52,091 nucleotides of DNA from Microbacterium sp. MYb54 (GTDB lineage: Bacteria; Actinomycetota; Actinomycetes; Actinomycetales; Microbacteriaceae). This document shows positions 1 through 9,500 of the stretch, in pieces (position 1 is the stretch's first letter; each line of letters starts with the position of its first letter). Location: assembly GCF_002979515.1 (NCBI RefSeq), contig NZ_PCPA01000024.1, forward strand, positions 1 through 52,091. The letters are read 5' to 3'. A program made the position numbers and the translations under genes. The notes under the pieces are model-generated. The model searched no databases. It worked only from the letters and a program-made list of their open reading frames with translations, and was not told where the DNA came from.

Positions 1-31
1 GGCGTGGGCGGACGGGCGTAGGAGCGGGGGC

Positions 32-1489
32 TCAGCCTCGCTCCGGGGTGTGCACCCGGGCGAGGAAGCGGTCGGTGCGCGGCGACGGACCCCGCGGGTC
101 GAGGATCGAGACGATCACGGTCACCGCGGTGGCGAGCGGGATGGTCCACGCGGCCGGCTGCGCGAGGTAGGGAGCCGCGACCCCGACGCCCCCGACGGCC
201 GCGTGCGCGAGCAGTGCGAGTCCGGCGGCGACTCCGCCCGACACCATCCCGGCCACGGCTCCGCGAGCGGTGAGCCCGCGCCACCACACCCCGAGCAGCA
301 CGACCGGCGACAGCGTCGACGCCGCCACCACGAACACCACGCCGACACTCGATCCGAGTCCCGCAGGCGCCGTGAGCAGCGCCACCGCGAGAGGTACCAG
401 CGCACAGAGCACCGCCGACAGTCGGAACGAGCGCACGGACCCTGAAAACACGTCCTGGCTGATCACGCCGGCGAGCGACACCACGAGACCGGCCGAGGTC
501 GCGAGGAACGCCGCGAACGCTCCGGCGACGATCAACGCGGTCAGCAGCTCGCCGAGCACTCCGGGGAAGACGCGCGACGGCAGCAGCAGCACGACCGTGT
601 CGGCGACGCCAGGCACCGCCAGGTCGGGAGCGGCGATGCGCGCCAGCAGCCCCATCGTGCTCGACACGGCATAGAACGCGCTGACCATGCCGATCACGAT
701 CACGGTCGTACGCCGCGCGGACACCCCGGTCGGGCTCGTGTAGAACCGCACCAGCACGTGGGGCAGGCCCATGGTGCCCAGCAGGAGCGCGAGCAGGAGC
801 GATGCCGTCTCGTACGCGTCGAAGCCTGCGGGGCCGGCTTCGACCGGGAAGACGAGTGCGGGGTCGAAGTCGTGCGGCCCGCCGCTGAGCGCGAACGCGA
901 TGAACACCACGGGCACGAGGAGTGCGGTGAGCTTGAGCCAGTACTGGAACGCCTGCACGTAGGTGATCGCCCGCATGCCGCCCGCGGCGACGGCAGCGGC
1001 CACGAGAACCGCGACGGTGACGGCGCCCACCCATTCCGGCAGACCGGCCACGACCAGGAGCGTCAGCCCTGCACCGTGCAGCTGCGGCACGATGTACAGC
1101 CAGCCGATCACCAGCACCGCGATGCTCGTGACCCGCCGGGCCGACGTCGACTCCAACCGCGCCTCGATGAAGTCGGGGATCGTGTACGCACCACTGCGTC
1201 GGAGCGGGGCGGCCACGAAGGCGAGGACCAGGAGGTAGCCGGCCGCGTATCCGATCGGGAACCAGAAGCCGCGGGCACCGTCGAGCAGCACGAGTCCGGA
1301 CAGGCCGAGGAAGGTGCCGGCCGAGAGGTACTCGCCGCTGATCGCCGACGCGTTCCACACCGGCCGCACCGTGCGCGACGCGACGAAGAAGTCGCCGGTC
1401 GTGCGCGAGATGCGCAATCCGTAGACGCCGATCAGCAGCGTCGCGACGATGACGAGCGCGACGCCGATGAGGTCGAGCACCGCGTTCAT
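32..1489 (-). CDS. Sodium:solute symporter family protein (acetate/monocarboxylate-permease-like)
   Basis: A 485-residue polytopic membrane protein with about 13 hydrophobic segments. It fits the SSS family (ActP/MctC-like): an early glycine-rich ASAISGEYLSAGTFLG stretch resembles the SSS Na+ site region and is followed by GFWFPIGYAAGY. It probably imports a small organic acid such as acetate, pyruvate or propionate with a cation; the substrate is inferred. The ATG at 1489 is chosen because it overlaps the stop of the upstream DUF485-like gene by 4 bp (ATGA); the open frame runs further upstream but only over that gene. It is the last gene of a minus-strand set kinase-regulator-DUF485-symporter, and DUF485 next to an SSS permease is the yjcH-actP arrangement. 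Family confident, substrate not. Confidence 0.85.
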   Translation of the reverse strand: MNAVLDLIGVALVIVATLLIGVYGLRISRTTGDFFVASRTVRPVWNASAISGEYLSAGTFLGLSGLVLLDGARGFWFPIGYAAGYLLVLAFVAAPLRRSGAYTIPDFIEARLESTSARRVTSIAVLVIGWLYIVPQLHGAGLTLLVVAGLPEWVGAVTVAVLVAAAVAAGGMRAITYVQAFQYWLKLTALLVPVVFIAFALSGGPHDFDPALVFPVEAGPAGFDAYETASLLLALLLGTMGLPHVLVRFYTSPTGVSARRTTVIVIGMVSAFYAVSSTMGLLARIAAPDLAVPGVADTVVLLLPSRVFPGVLGELLTALIVAGAFAAFLATSAGLVVSLAGVISQDVFSGSVRSFRLSAVLCALVPLAVALLTAPAGLGSSVGVVFVVAASTLSPVVLLGVWWRGLTARGAVAGMVSGGVAAGLALLAHAAVGGVGVAAPYLAQPAAWTIPLATAVTVIVSILDPRGPSPRTDRFLARVHTPERG

Positions 1490-1860
1490 TCGCGATCCCG
1501 GAGCGCCCGATAGCGACGCTCGTTGCGGGCGGCCGTGCGCACGTAGAGCACCGCGAACACGAGGATGATCGGATAGAACGCGTATGCCTGCAGCAGCCAC
1601 GACAGCGGCAGGCCCCAGACCACGACCTGGCCGATCTCTGGGATGAGCGCGATCGCCAGGGTGAGCGCGATCACGACGACGACGAACCCGGCGACGGTTC
1701 CGAGTGCGAGTCGGAGCTGGCTGCGCATCAGGGCCCGCGCGTAGACGGCATCCGCCTCGTCCACAGGAGCGCCGGGCAGCGCGATGCCGCGGGTGAAGGT
1801 CGCCGGCCGGCGGTCGGGCAGATCGGCCGTCACGCGCACACGCTTGGGCTTCTCGGTCAT
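1486..1860 (-). CDS. Small membrane protein, DUF485-like symporter partner
   Basis: A 124-residue protein with a polar N-terminal 45 residues and two hydrophobic segments (about 52-72 and 85-105), ending in a charged tail rich in Arg. Size, two-helix layout and position directly before an SSS symporter match the DUF485/YjcH class that accompanies ActP. Its role is unknown; it may assist the symporter. Start ATG at 1860 overlaps the LytTR gene's stop by 4 bp, and its own stop overlaps the symporter start by 4 bp, so translation is probably coupled through all three. Sequence similarity to DUF485 is only moderate by eye, so a different small membrane family is possible. Confidence 0.7.
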   Translation of the reverse strand: MTEKPKRVRVTADLPDRRPATFTRGIALPGAPVDEADAVYARALMRSQLRLALGTVAGFVVVVIALTLAIALIPEIGQVVVWGLPLSWLLQAYAFYPIILVFAVLYVRTAARNERRYRALRDRE

Positions 1861-2594
1861 CCGGCGCCCTCTCCGCGCATCAGGGCATCGCGCACCGCGG
1901 GCACCAGCCGTCGACTGACCGGAAGCGAGACCGCGCCGATCGACACGGCGGGCTCCGCACCCGAGAGACGCGCCTCGGTCACCGCCGCCGTGCGCACGAG
2001 CGAGGAACGATGGATGCGCAGGAACCCGGCGTCCGTCCACCGCGTCTCGAGCTCGGAGATCGGGATGCGCACCAGATGCCCCGTGCCGTCGCCCGTGTGC
2101 AGCCGCGAGTAGTCCCCCTGCGCCTGCACCCAGCGCACGTCGCTTCGGCGCACGAATCGCACCACGGATCCGACCGTGACCGGCAGCATCTCGTCGTCTC
2201 CCGGCGTTGCGGTGTCGCCGAGCTCGACCACCCGGTCGACCGCCTGGCGCAGACGCTCGGCGCGCACGGGCTTGAGCAGGTAGTCGGCGGCCCTCAGCTC
2301 GAACGCCTCGACGGCTTTGGCGTCGTCGGCCGTGACGAACACGACCGCCGGCGGTTCGGCGAGGGTCAGCAGGGCCCGCGCGAGCTCGGTGCCGCTGAGC
2401 CCCGGCATGTGGATGTCGAGGAACGCGATCCGCACCGCCCGCTCGGACAGCAGCCGCAGCGCCTCCGCCCCCGATGACGCCGAGAGGATCTCGCCGATTC
2501 GGGCATCGGTGCGCAGCAGGTGGACCAGCTCGTCCAGAGCGGGCTTCTCGTCATCCGCGACGAGCACATCGATCGTGGGCGCACTGTTCGTCAT
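1857..2594 (-). CDS. LytTR-type response regulator
   Basis: A 245-residue two-component response regulator. The receiver domain (about 8-125) shows the acidic pair D14-D15, phosphoacceptor D60 in FLDIHMPG, T88 and K108 in YLLKPV. A LytTR DNA-binding domain follows (about 140-240), with the typical VRWVQAQGDYSRLHT and FLRIHRSSLV segments. LytTR regulators with LytS-type kinases control uptake of pyruvate and related acids in enterobacteria (BtsSR, YpdAB); here the pair sits between cstA and an SSS symporter, so the same kind of target is inferred. It starts 5 bp after the kinase stop and overlaps the next gene by 4 bp. No LytTR site was identified with confidence. Confidence 0.93.
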   Translation of the reverse strand: MTNSAPTIDVLVADDEKPALDELVHLLRTDARIGEILSASSGAEALRLLSERAVRIAFLDIHMPGLSGTELARALLTLAEPPAVVFVTADDAKAVEAFELRAADYLLKPVRAERLRQAVDRVVELGDTATPGDDEMLPVTVGSVVRFVRRSDVRWVQAQGDYSRLHTGDGTGHLVRIPISELETRWTDAGFLRIHRSSLVRTAAVTEARLSGAEPAVSIGAVSLPVSRRLVPAVRDALMRGEGAG

Positions 2595-2599
2595 GGTCG

Positions 2600-3781
2600 T
2601 CAGTCGTTGTCCGGGTCGTGCTGCGGCTGGGATTTCGGGACCCGCATGCGCACCAGGGTACCGGCGCCGGTGTTCGTCTCGACGACCAGGCCTCCATCCG
2701 CACCGTAGAGCTGGCGAAGGCGGGTGTCGACGTTGCGGAGCCCGACGTGAACGCCGTCATCGCCCGCGGTGAGGGTCGCCCGCAGGCCTTCGGGGTCCAT
2801 GCCCACGCCGTCGTCTTCGACCGTGATCTCGGTGTGGGTGCCGTCGTCGCGTGAGGCGATGCGGATCTCCCCTCCGCCGACGCCTGGCTCGAGGCCGTGA
2901 CGGACCGCGTTCTCGACCAGCGGCTGCACCGAGAGGAACGGGATGACCGTCGCGAGCGTCTCCGGCGCGATCTGCAGTGTGACCCGCAGCCGGTCGCCGA
3001 AGCGCGCACGTTCGAGTTCGAGGTACGAGTGGATGCTGCCCAACTCCTCGGCGATGGTGGTGAACTCCCCCTGGCGGCGGAAGGAGTAGCGGGTGAAGTC
3101 GGCGAACTCGAGCACCAGCTCCCGCGCACGCGTGGGGTCGGTGAGCACGAACGAGGCGATCGCCGTGAGGGCGTTGTAGATGAAGTGCGGCGAGATCTGC
3201 GCCCGCAACGACCGCAGCTCCGCCTCGGCCAGCTGCGTCCTCGACGCATCGAGTCCACCGAGTTCGACCTGCGCCGCGCACCAGTCGGCCACCTCTTCCG
3301 CCGCACGCACGAGCGCCGCCCTGACGGGAGCGGCGAAGGCCACGACGACCCCCACCACCCGGCCGTCGACGAGGATCGGAGCCCCGACGGCCTCGAGGTC
3401 GTCGTCCCTCCCCGGCGCCGGGAACACCTGCCTCCGGCCCGATGTGCTGACCTGGGTGGCGATGCGGCGGGCCGCGGATTCCAGTCCGTCGGAAGGGCCG
3501 TCGAACGACACCGCGCCCTCGACGCTCACGATCGCGACGGCTGCACTGCCCAACAGCACCCGCAGGTGCCGTGCCGCCTTCACGACGTCGGGGGCGGAGA
3601 GTCCGGCGCGAAGGTGCGGCGCCGCCAGGCTCGCCTGGTGCAGCGCGGTGAGAGCTGCCTGTTCGGCGTCGCTTCCGAGGTCGGCGGCCCCGCGCGCGAG
3701 TCGGCGTGCGAGCAGGAGGAGCACCGAGAGGACGATGCCGCCGAGCACGCCGAGGATCGCAGCGAGAACGACGTCGGTCAT
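2600..3781 (-). CDS. LytS-family sensor histidine kinase
   Basis: A 393-residue kinase with one N-terminal membrane helix (about 5-25), a GAF-like sensory region (about 45-175), a His_kinase domain with the phosphoacceptor H199 in AQISPHFIYNAL, and an HATPase_c domain with N291 in PLVENAVRHG and the DDGVGM G-box near 323-328. Unlike LytS/BtsS it lacks the multi-helix 5TM domain, so it probably senses a cytosolic signal through the GAF-like domain or via a partner transporter; that is inference. The gene lies 31 bp downstream of the YbdD-like gene and 5 bp before its response regulator. Confidence 0.92.
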   Translation of the reverse strand: MTDVVLAAILGVLGGIVLSVLLLLARRLARGAADLGSDAEQAALTALHQASLAAPHLRAGLSAPDVVKAARHLRVLLGSAAVAIVSVEGAVSFDGPSDGLESAARRIATQVSTSGRRQVFPAPGRDDDLEAVGAPILVDGRVVGVVVAFAAPVRAALVRAAEEVADWCAAQVELGGLDASRTQLAEAELRSLRAQISPHFIYNALTAIASFVLTDPTRARELVLEFADFTRYSFRRQGEFTTIAEELGSIHSYLELERARFGDRLRVTLQIAPETLATVIPFLSVQPLVENAVRHGLEPGVGGGEIRIASRDDGTHTEITVEDDGVGMDPEGLRATLTAGDDGVHVGLRNVDTRLRQLYGADGGLVVETNTGAGTLVRMRVPKSQPQHDPDND

Positions 3782-3812
3782 GCTTTCAGCCTAGGCACTG
3801 GCGCGGCCGTGT

Positions 3813-4058
3813 TCAGCAGCAGCGGGCACCGGGGTTGCGATCCTGGTCGTCCATCCGCTGCCGCCAGAACTGCCGCTCGGTCAGCGGCTCCTCATCCGGA
3901 TGCTGGCGGCGGTGATGGGCGACGTAGGTCGCATAGGCGGTATCGCCCATCAGGGTCGTCATGTACCAGCGGATGCCGCGGCCGACCCGCCCCACGGCGC
4001 CGAGCAGCGTCCGCAGGAGGGTGGTCGCGGCATCCGTCCGACTCATGGTGTCGGCCAT
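3813..4058 (-). CDS. YbdD/YjiX family small protein (CstA partner)
   Basis: An 81-residue protein recognised by its pattern: a short helical N-terminus, MGDTAYATYVAHHRRQHPDE in the middle, a REFW-like segment and the terminal GARCC. E. coli YbdD and YjiX have the same layout and the same C-terminal GARCC, and are encoded directly after CstA and BtsT. The function is not known in detail; YbdD has been linked to CstA-dependent pyruvate uptake. ATG at 4058 lies 16 bp after the cstA stop; a second in-frame ATG at 4046 is possible, and neither has a strong Shine-Dalgarno. Confidence 0.88.
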   Translation of the reverse strand: MADTMSRTDAATTLLRTLLGAVGRVGRGIRWYMTTLMGDTAYATYVAHHRRQHPDEEPLTERQFWRQRMDDQDRNPGARCC

Positions 4059-4074
4059 CTCAGTGCGATCGACA

Positions 4075-6330
4075 TCAGTGCGACGACGCCTTGAGCTCGT
4101 CGGCGAGGATCGGCGCCCACTGCTTCTCGAGCTCGCGTTCCTCGGCGCTCGGCAGGAATCCGGCCGGGGCGAAGCGGCGCGAGGCCACGGGCGGATCCTC
4201 GGTGTTCTCGCCGCCACCGTTGCGGATGGCCTTGATCGTGACGATCACGGCCATGACCATCACGATGATCGCGAGGGCGACGAAGATGATCGACAGTGTG
4301 CCCTGCACGGCGGTGTTGCGGATGACCGCATCGAGCACCTCCGGGTCGCCGAGCGAGGTGTCTCCGCTGTCGCGGGCGGCGACGTACTTGAAGTGGTTCG
4401 CCCAGTAGCCGATCGCCGGCACCGGCGAGGCGATCTTGTAGAGCGACGCCGTGATGGTGACGACCGCGGTGAACGCGAGCGGCAGAGCGATGATCCACAG
4501 CCACTTGAAGTAGCTCCGGCCGCGCTTGGCGACGATCGCCAGCACCACGGCGAGCGCGATCGCGGCGAGCAGCTGGTTCGCGATGCCGAACAGCGGGAAG
4601 AAGGTGTTGATGCCGCCCAGCGGGTCGGTGACACCGAGGATGAGGATCGCTCCCCAACCGGCCACCATGATCGCAGTGCAGATCCAGACGCCGGGGCGCC
4701 ATGAGACGTCGCGGAACTTGGGGAACCAGGCGCCGATCGAGTCCTGCAGCATGAAGCGGGCGACACGCGTGCCGGCATCGACGGCGGTGAGGATGAACAG
4801 CGCCTCGAACATGATGGCGAAGTGGTACCAGAACGCCATGAGCGCCTGCCCGCCGAGGGCCTGCTGCATGATGTGGGCGAGGCCGAGCGCGAGGGTCGGC
4901 GCCCCACCCGTGCGCGACACGATCGACTCCTCACCCACTGCGGCTGCGGTGCTCGTGAGCATCTCCGGTGTGAGGTTCACCCCCGTCAGCCCCAGCGAGT
5001 TCACGAACGCCACCGCACCTTCGACCGTGCCCCCTGTCGCGGCAGCCGGTGCATTCATGGCGAAGTAGATGCCCTGGTCGATCGAGATCGCGGCGACGAG
5101 GGCCATGATCGCGACGAACGACTCCATGAGCATGCCGCCGTAGCCGATGAAGCGCGTCTGGCGCTCCTTCTCGATGAGCTTCGGTGTGGTCCCGGAGGCG
5201 ATCAGCGCATGGAACCCGGAGAGCGCCCCGCACGCGATCGTCACGAACAGGAAGGGGAAGAGAGGACCTGCGAACACCGGGCCCATGCCGTTCTCGCCGA
5301 AGATGCTGACCGCGGGGACCGTGATCTCGGGGCGCACCAGGATGATGGCGCCGGCGAGCATGACGATCACGCCGATCTTCATGAAGGTCGACAGGTAGTC
5401 GCGCGGGGCGAGCAGCAGCCAGACCGGGAGCACTGCGGCGATGAAGCCGTAGATGATGATGCCCCAGGCGATCGTGGTGCGGTCGAGGTGGAAGATCGCC
5501 TGACCCCAGTCGGTGCCGGCGACCCAGCCGCCGCCGATGATGGCAGCCATCAGCAGCACGAAGCCGATGATCGAGACCTCGGTGACCTTGCCGGGACGGA
5601 GGTAGCGCAGGTAGACGCCCATGAAGAGCGCGATCGGGATGGTCATCGCGACCGAGAACACGCCCCACGGGCTCTCGCCGAGTGCGTTGACGACGACGAG
5701 GGCGAGGATCGCGACGATGATGAGCATGATCAGCAGCGAGGCGATGATGGCCGCGGTGCCGCCGATCTTGCCGAGCTCCTGACGCGCCATCTGGCCGATC
5801 GTGCGTCCGCCACGGCGCATCGAGAAGAAGAGGACGGTGTAGTCCTGCACGGCCCCGGCGAGCACGACGCCGACGATGATCCAGATCGTGCCAGGCAGGT
5901 AGCCCATCTGCGCGGCGAGCACCGGACCGACGAGAGGTCCGGCACCGGCGATGGCGGCGAAGTGGTGACCGTAGAGCACGCGACGGTCGGTGGGGACGTA
6001 GTCCTTGCCGTCTTGCTTGACCTCGGCGGGGGTGGCCCGGCGGTCGTCCGGGCGGGTGATGTACTTCTCGATCACCTTCGAGTAGAAGCGGTAGCCGATC
6101 AGGTACGTGCAGACCGCCGCGAACACGAACCAGATCGCGTTGACGGTCTCGCCGCGGACGACCGCGAGCATGGTCCACGCGACGGCGCCCAGCAGGGCGA
6201 TCGCGGCCCACAGGATGATCTTCGGCAGGGTCCAGCGGTTCGACTTCTCGTGGTGCTCCTCGGAGAGCGCGACGGAGGGGAGTCTCGGATCGGTGACGAT
6301 GACGGGTTCGGTGCTGCCCGGTGCGGTCAT
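4075..6330 (-). CDS. cstA: CstA-family carbon starvation protein / pyruvate transporter
   Basis: A 751-residue protein with about 16-18 membrane segments. CstA features are clear: KIILWAAIALLGA near the N-terminus, the conserved GHHFAAIAGAGPLVGPVLAAQ region, DYTVLFFSMRRGGRTIG, and the long C-terminal CstA domain. E. coli CstA and BtsT import pyruvate, and CstA has also been linked to peptide use. The start ATG at 6330 has GAGGAG about 8 nt upstream; the open frame extends to 6468 without support. It is the first gene of the block and is followed by its YbdD-like partner and a LytS/LytTR pair. The start site and family are confident; pyruvate as substrate is inferred from the family. Confidence 0.93.
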   Translation of the reverse strand: MTAPGSTEPVIVTDPRLPSVALSEEHHEKSNRWTLPKIILWAAIALLGAVAWTMLAVVRGETVNAIWFVFAAVCTYLIGYRFYSKVIEKYITRPDDRRATPAEVKQDGKDYVPTDRRVLYGHHFAAIAGAGPLVGPVLAAQMGYLPGTIWIIVGVVLAGAVQDYTVLFFSMRRGGRTIGQMARQELGKIGGTAAIIASLLIMLIIVAILALVVVNALGESPWGVFSVAMTIPIALFMGVYLRYLRPGKVTEVSIIGFVLLMAAIIGGGWVAGTDWGQAIFHLDRTTIAWGIIIYGFIAAVLPVWLLLAPRDYLSTFMKIGVIVMLAGAIILVRPEITVPAVSIFGENGMGPVFAGPLFPFLFVTIACGALSGFHALIASGTTPKLIEKERQTRFIGYGGMLMESFVAIMALVAAISIDQGIYFAMNAPAAATGGTVEGAVAFVNSLGLTGVNLTPEMLTSTAAAVGEESIVSRTGGAPTLALGLAHIMQQALGGQALMAFWYHFAIMFEALFILTAVDAGTRVARFMLQDSIGAWFPKFRDVSWRPGVWICTAIMVAGWGAILILGVTDPLGGINTFFPLFGIANQLLAAIALAVVLAIVAKRGRSYFKWLWIIALPLAFTAVVTITASLYKIASPVPAIGYWANHFKYVAARDSGDTSLGDPEVLDAVIRNTAVQGTLSIIFVALAIIVMVMAVIVTIKAIRNGGGENTEDPPVASRRFAPAGFLPSAEERELEKQWAPILADELKASSH

Positions 6331-6450
6331 GGGGGTCTCCTCGGGATACGCGACGTTGCGTTCCCCCACGTTAGGAAGGCGGCGCCGCGGGAAGGAGCCG
6401 AGAGAGGGGGTGCTGCGACGAGCGGCGCCGATCACGCGATGAACGGATGC

Positions 6451-6508
6451 GCACACGCAGCACAGCACCCCGTGGTCGTTCGACCACGGGGTGCTGTGCT
6501 GCGTGTGC
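6451..6508. terminator. Perfect 28-bp-stem palindrome, terminator of the subtilase gene
   Basis: Left arm 6451-6478 and right arm 6481-6508 are perfectly complementary over 28 bp with only TT between them. It begins 8 bp past the subtilase stop (minus strand) and lies about 120 bp upstream of cstA. There is no U-tract on either side. Most likely a rho-independent-type terminator working in the minus direction; the rest of 6331-6515 shows only the cstA leader with its ribosome site. Confidence 0.75.
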
Positions 6509-6515
6509 TTCCGGG

Positions 6516-9500
6516 CTACGGCCGCTTCTCCCCGCGCGGCGCCGGGGTCTCCGGTGCCGGTGTCTGAGGCGCGGGCGTGGCCGGCGCGCTCGACTCGGGT
6601 GCCGGAGTCTCGGGTGCCGGAGTCTCCGGTGCCGGGGTCTCCGGTGCCGGAGTCTCGGGTGCCTTCGTCTCCGGTGCCTTCGCCTTCGGCACGTCGACCG
6701 TCAGGACGGTGCGGACGTCGGACTCGCCGTACTGCACGAGACCGAGGTAGCGGGTGCCGGCGGTCAAGCCGGTCCAGCTGAGGTCGAACGACGTCTGCTT
6801 GCCGCGGACCGCGGCGAGCGGGTTCGGCGTGGCGGTGAGCTCCCCCTCGCCGTCAGGCAGCACGTTGGCGTAGGTCATGTCCCACGTCATCGGACCCGTC
6901 GTCGAGTAGATGTTCGCCACCACGAGGTACGTACCCGCCTTCGGCGAAGTGAGCGTGATCTGCTCGTCCGCCGAGCCGGTCGCCGACCGCCACCGCTGGT
7001 CGTACTGCAGGTCGTCCGGGCTCACCACGCGGTACACGGTGAGGTCGAGGTCGCTGCCCTTGTCGTCCGACGAATCGAGGTCGAACCGCGAGAGCGTCGT
7101 GCCCTCCGGAACGTTCACGATCCACGACACGTCCTTGTTCGCATCTCCCGACTTCTCGTCACCCGAGTGGCCCTCGACGGGGTTGTCCGCGTCGGCGAGC
7201 AACTCGAACGGAGTCAGGCCCGAGAGCCCGAGCGCCAGGTCACCGGTGAGACCGGGGGTGATGTCCACCGACGTGCTGCCGTCGACACCGGTGCCCGTGA
7301 CCTCTGCCGGAGCATCGGCCGTGACCGGGAACAGTGCGATCGGAGAACGCACCGTGTTCTTCGCGCTCGTCCAGGTCAGCGAACCGGTGGCCCACTTCTC
7401 CACCGGGGCGCTGGCGTTGTCGAACGTCACCGTGAAGGTCTTCGTCTGACCCGGGCGGTCGAACTGGAGCTGCTGAGGGGTGACCTTGACGTTCACTCCC
7501 GGCACGGAGGCCTTGGCGGTGAAAGTGCCCTTCTCTGTCGAGGTGACCGAGCGGGTGACTGTCTGCGTGCTGGTCAGGGAGCCGATCGAGATCGACGCCT
7601 GGTTCAGATCGCTGCCGTCGATCGGGTCGATGCCGGGGAAGTCCGACAGGCCCTTCCCGTCGAGGAACGCAGCCCAGTCCTTCACATCGTTGAGGTAGAG
7701 CAGACCCGGGTTCAGGTACCGCTTCGGGTCGACCTGACCCGCACCCTGCTCGAACGGGTTCGTGTTCTTCGATCCGTCGGGCAACACGGTGTCGTAGGCG
7801 GTGGTCATCATCGCCGACTTGATCTCGGCAGGTGTCGCCTTGGGGCGCTCGCCGAGGTAGAGAGCCGCGAGGCCTGCGATGTGCGGCGACGCCATCGACG
7901 TGCCGGAGAGGATGCCGAAGGTCGGCTTCTCACCCGGAGCGTTCTCGGTCGCCGCGAGGATCGCGACACCGGGAGCCGCGATATCCGGCTTCATCACGTC
8001 GCTGCCGTCGGCCAGCGCGGGACCTCGGCTGGAAGTGCTGGAGACCTGCGGAGTCGGCGTGGTGACGCCCGTGGTGTTCTCACCGACGAGGGTGATCGGA
8101 CGATCCGCACCGCCCTGCACGTAGGCGAGCACGGCGGCACGGTTCGCGGCTGCCAGGTGCACGGTCGGCACCGCGTGGAAGTCGTTGTCGAGCGAGTCAG
8201 CGCCACCGGGCACGTTCACGAGGACCATGCCCATACCACCGGCGTCCTTGACCACCTGCGACTTCTCGGCACGGGCGTTGTTGCCACGATCACAGACCAC
8301 GATGTGTCCGGCGACCTTGGCCGGGTCGAGCGTGCCGGGCAGGCAGAGTTGTGGGTCGACTGCTCCGGCGGCCGCAGCATCCACCGCGGCGATCGACGGA
8401 CCGGTGACCTCCGTGCCGAACGGCACGCTCACCGATGCTCCGGCCTGCTGGAACCCGTCGAACTGCACGGTGCCCTCCCAGGTCGGGATGGTCGACGATG
8501 CCACGGTCGTGTACCACGGCGAAGCGTGGTCGGCCGTGACCGGGTCGGGGCCGTCGTTGCCCGCGCTGGTCGCGACGAAGACGCCGGCGGCTGCGGCGTT
8601 GAAGAACGCGAGGTCCTCCGGTGCCATCACGGTGTTGGCGGCTCCTCCACCGATGGAGTAGTTGATCACGTCGACGCCGTCCGCGACGGCCTGGTCGATC
8701 GCGGCGATCAGATCGCTCTGCGCGCAGATGTCGTCGTCTTTGGTCGACGTGTCCGGGCCGACATAGCAGGCCTTGTAGGCCGAGATCTTCGCACCGGGCG
8801 CGACGCCCGAGATGGTCCCGAAGTCGACGTCTTCGATGGCCGCCTTGACCTTGAAGTTGCCGGCAGCGGTGCTCGCGGTGTGCGATCCGTGCCCGTCGCC
8901 GTCACGTGGTGAGAGGTAGTCGTACTGGAAGTCGAAGCCTGAGGCCTCGGCTCCGGAGTAGAAGTACTGTCCACCGATGAGCTTCGTGGAGTAGTCGCTC
9001 GCGTCCCAGTCCTGGCCTTCGACCATCGCGGCCTGGAATCGACTGCCGTCCGACTTGTCGAAGTAGACGTACGTGCCGTCGGTGTAGGGCTGGCCGCTGT
9101 TCTGCTTCTTCTGCTTCTTGAGCTTCTTGCCCTCGAACGAGGGGTGCTCGGGTGCGATCCCGGTATCGATGACGCCCACCACGACGCCCTCACCGGCCTT
9201 CTCGACCCCTCCGGTCTGCTGCCACACGCCGCCGCGTCCTTTGCGGTCATCGCCGAGTCCGAGGTAGTCGGTCGAGGTCTGCGCATCGGGGTGACGGATC
9301 TCATCCGGGTACACGCCGAGGACGTCTTTCGATGCCCGAAGCGCGTCGACCTGCTCGCCGCTGAGGTCGGCGCTGAACCCGTTCAGCGCGACCTGATAGG
9401 TCGTGTCCGGGGTGACGCCGAGATCACTGACGAGGTCGGTCTGCTCGGTCTGGAGGTGCTCCACATACCGCTGCGAGTCCTGCGACTGCGCCTCGAGCTG

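Noticed and set aside
6331..6515. Small gene between cstA and subtilase
   Set aside because: Only the palindrome and the cstA leader are visible; no frame with a ribosome site and codon bias.
6447..8912. 821-residue plus-strand open frame
   Set aside because: Antisense to the subtilase gene; composition is Arg/Gly/Asp-rich without any domain, typical of a high-GC shadow.
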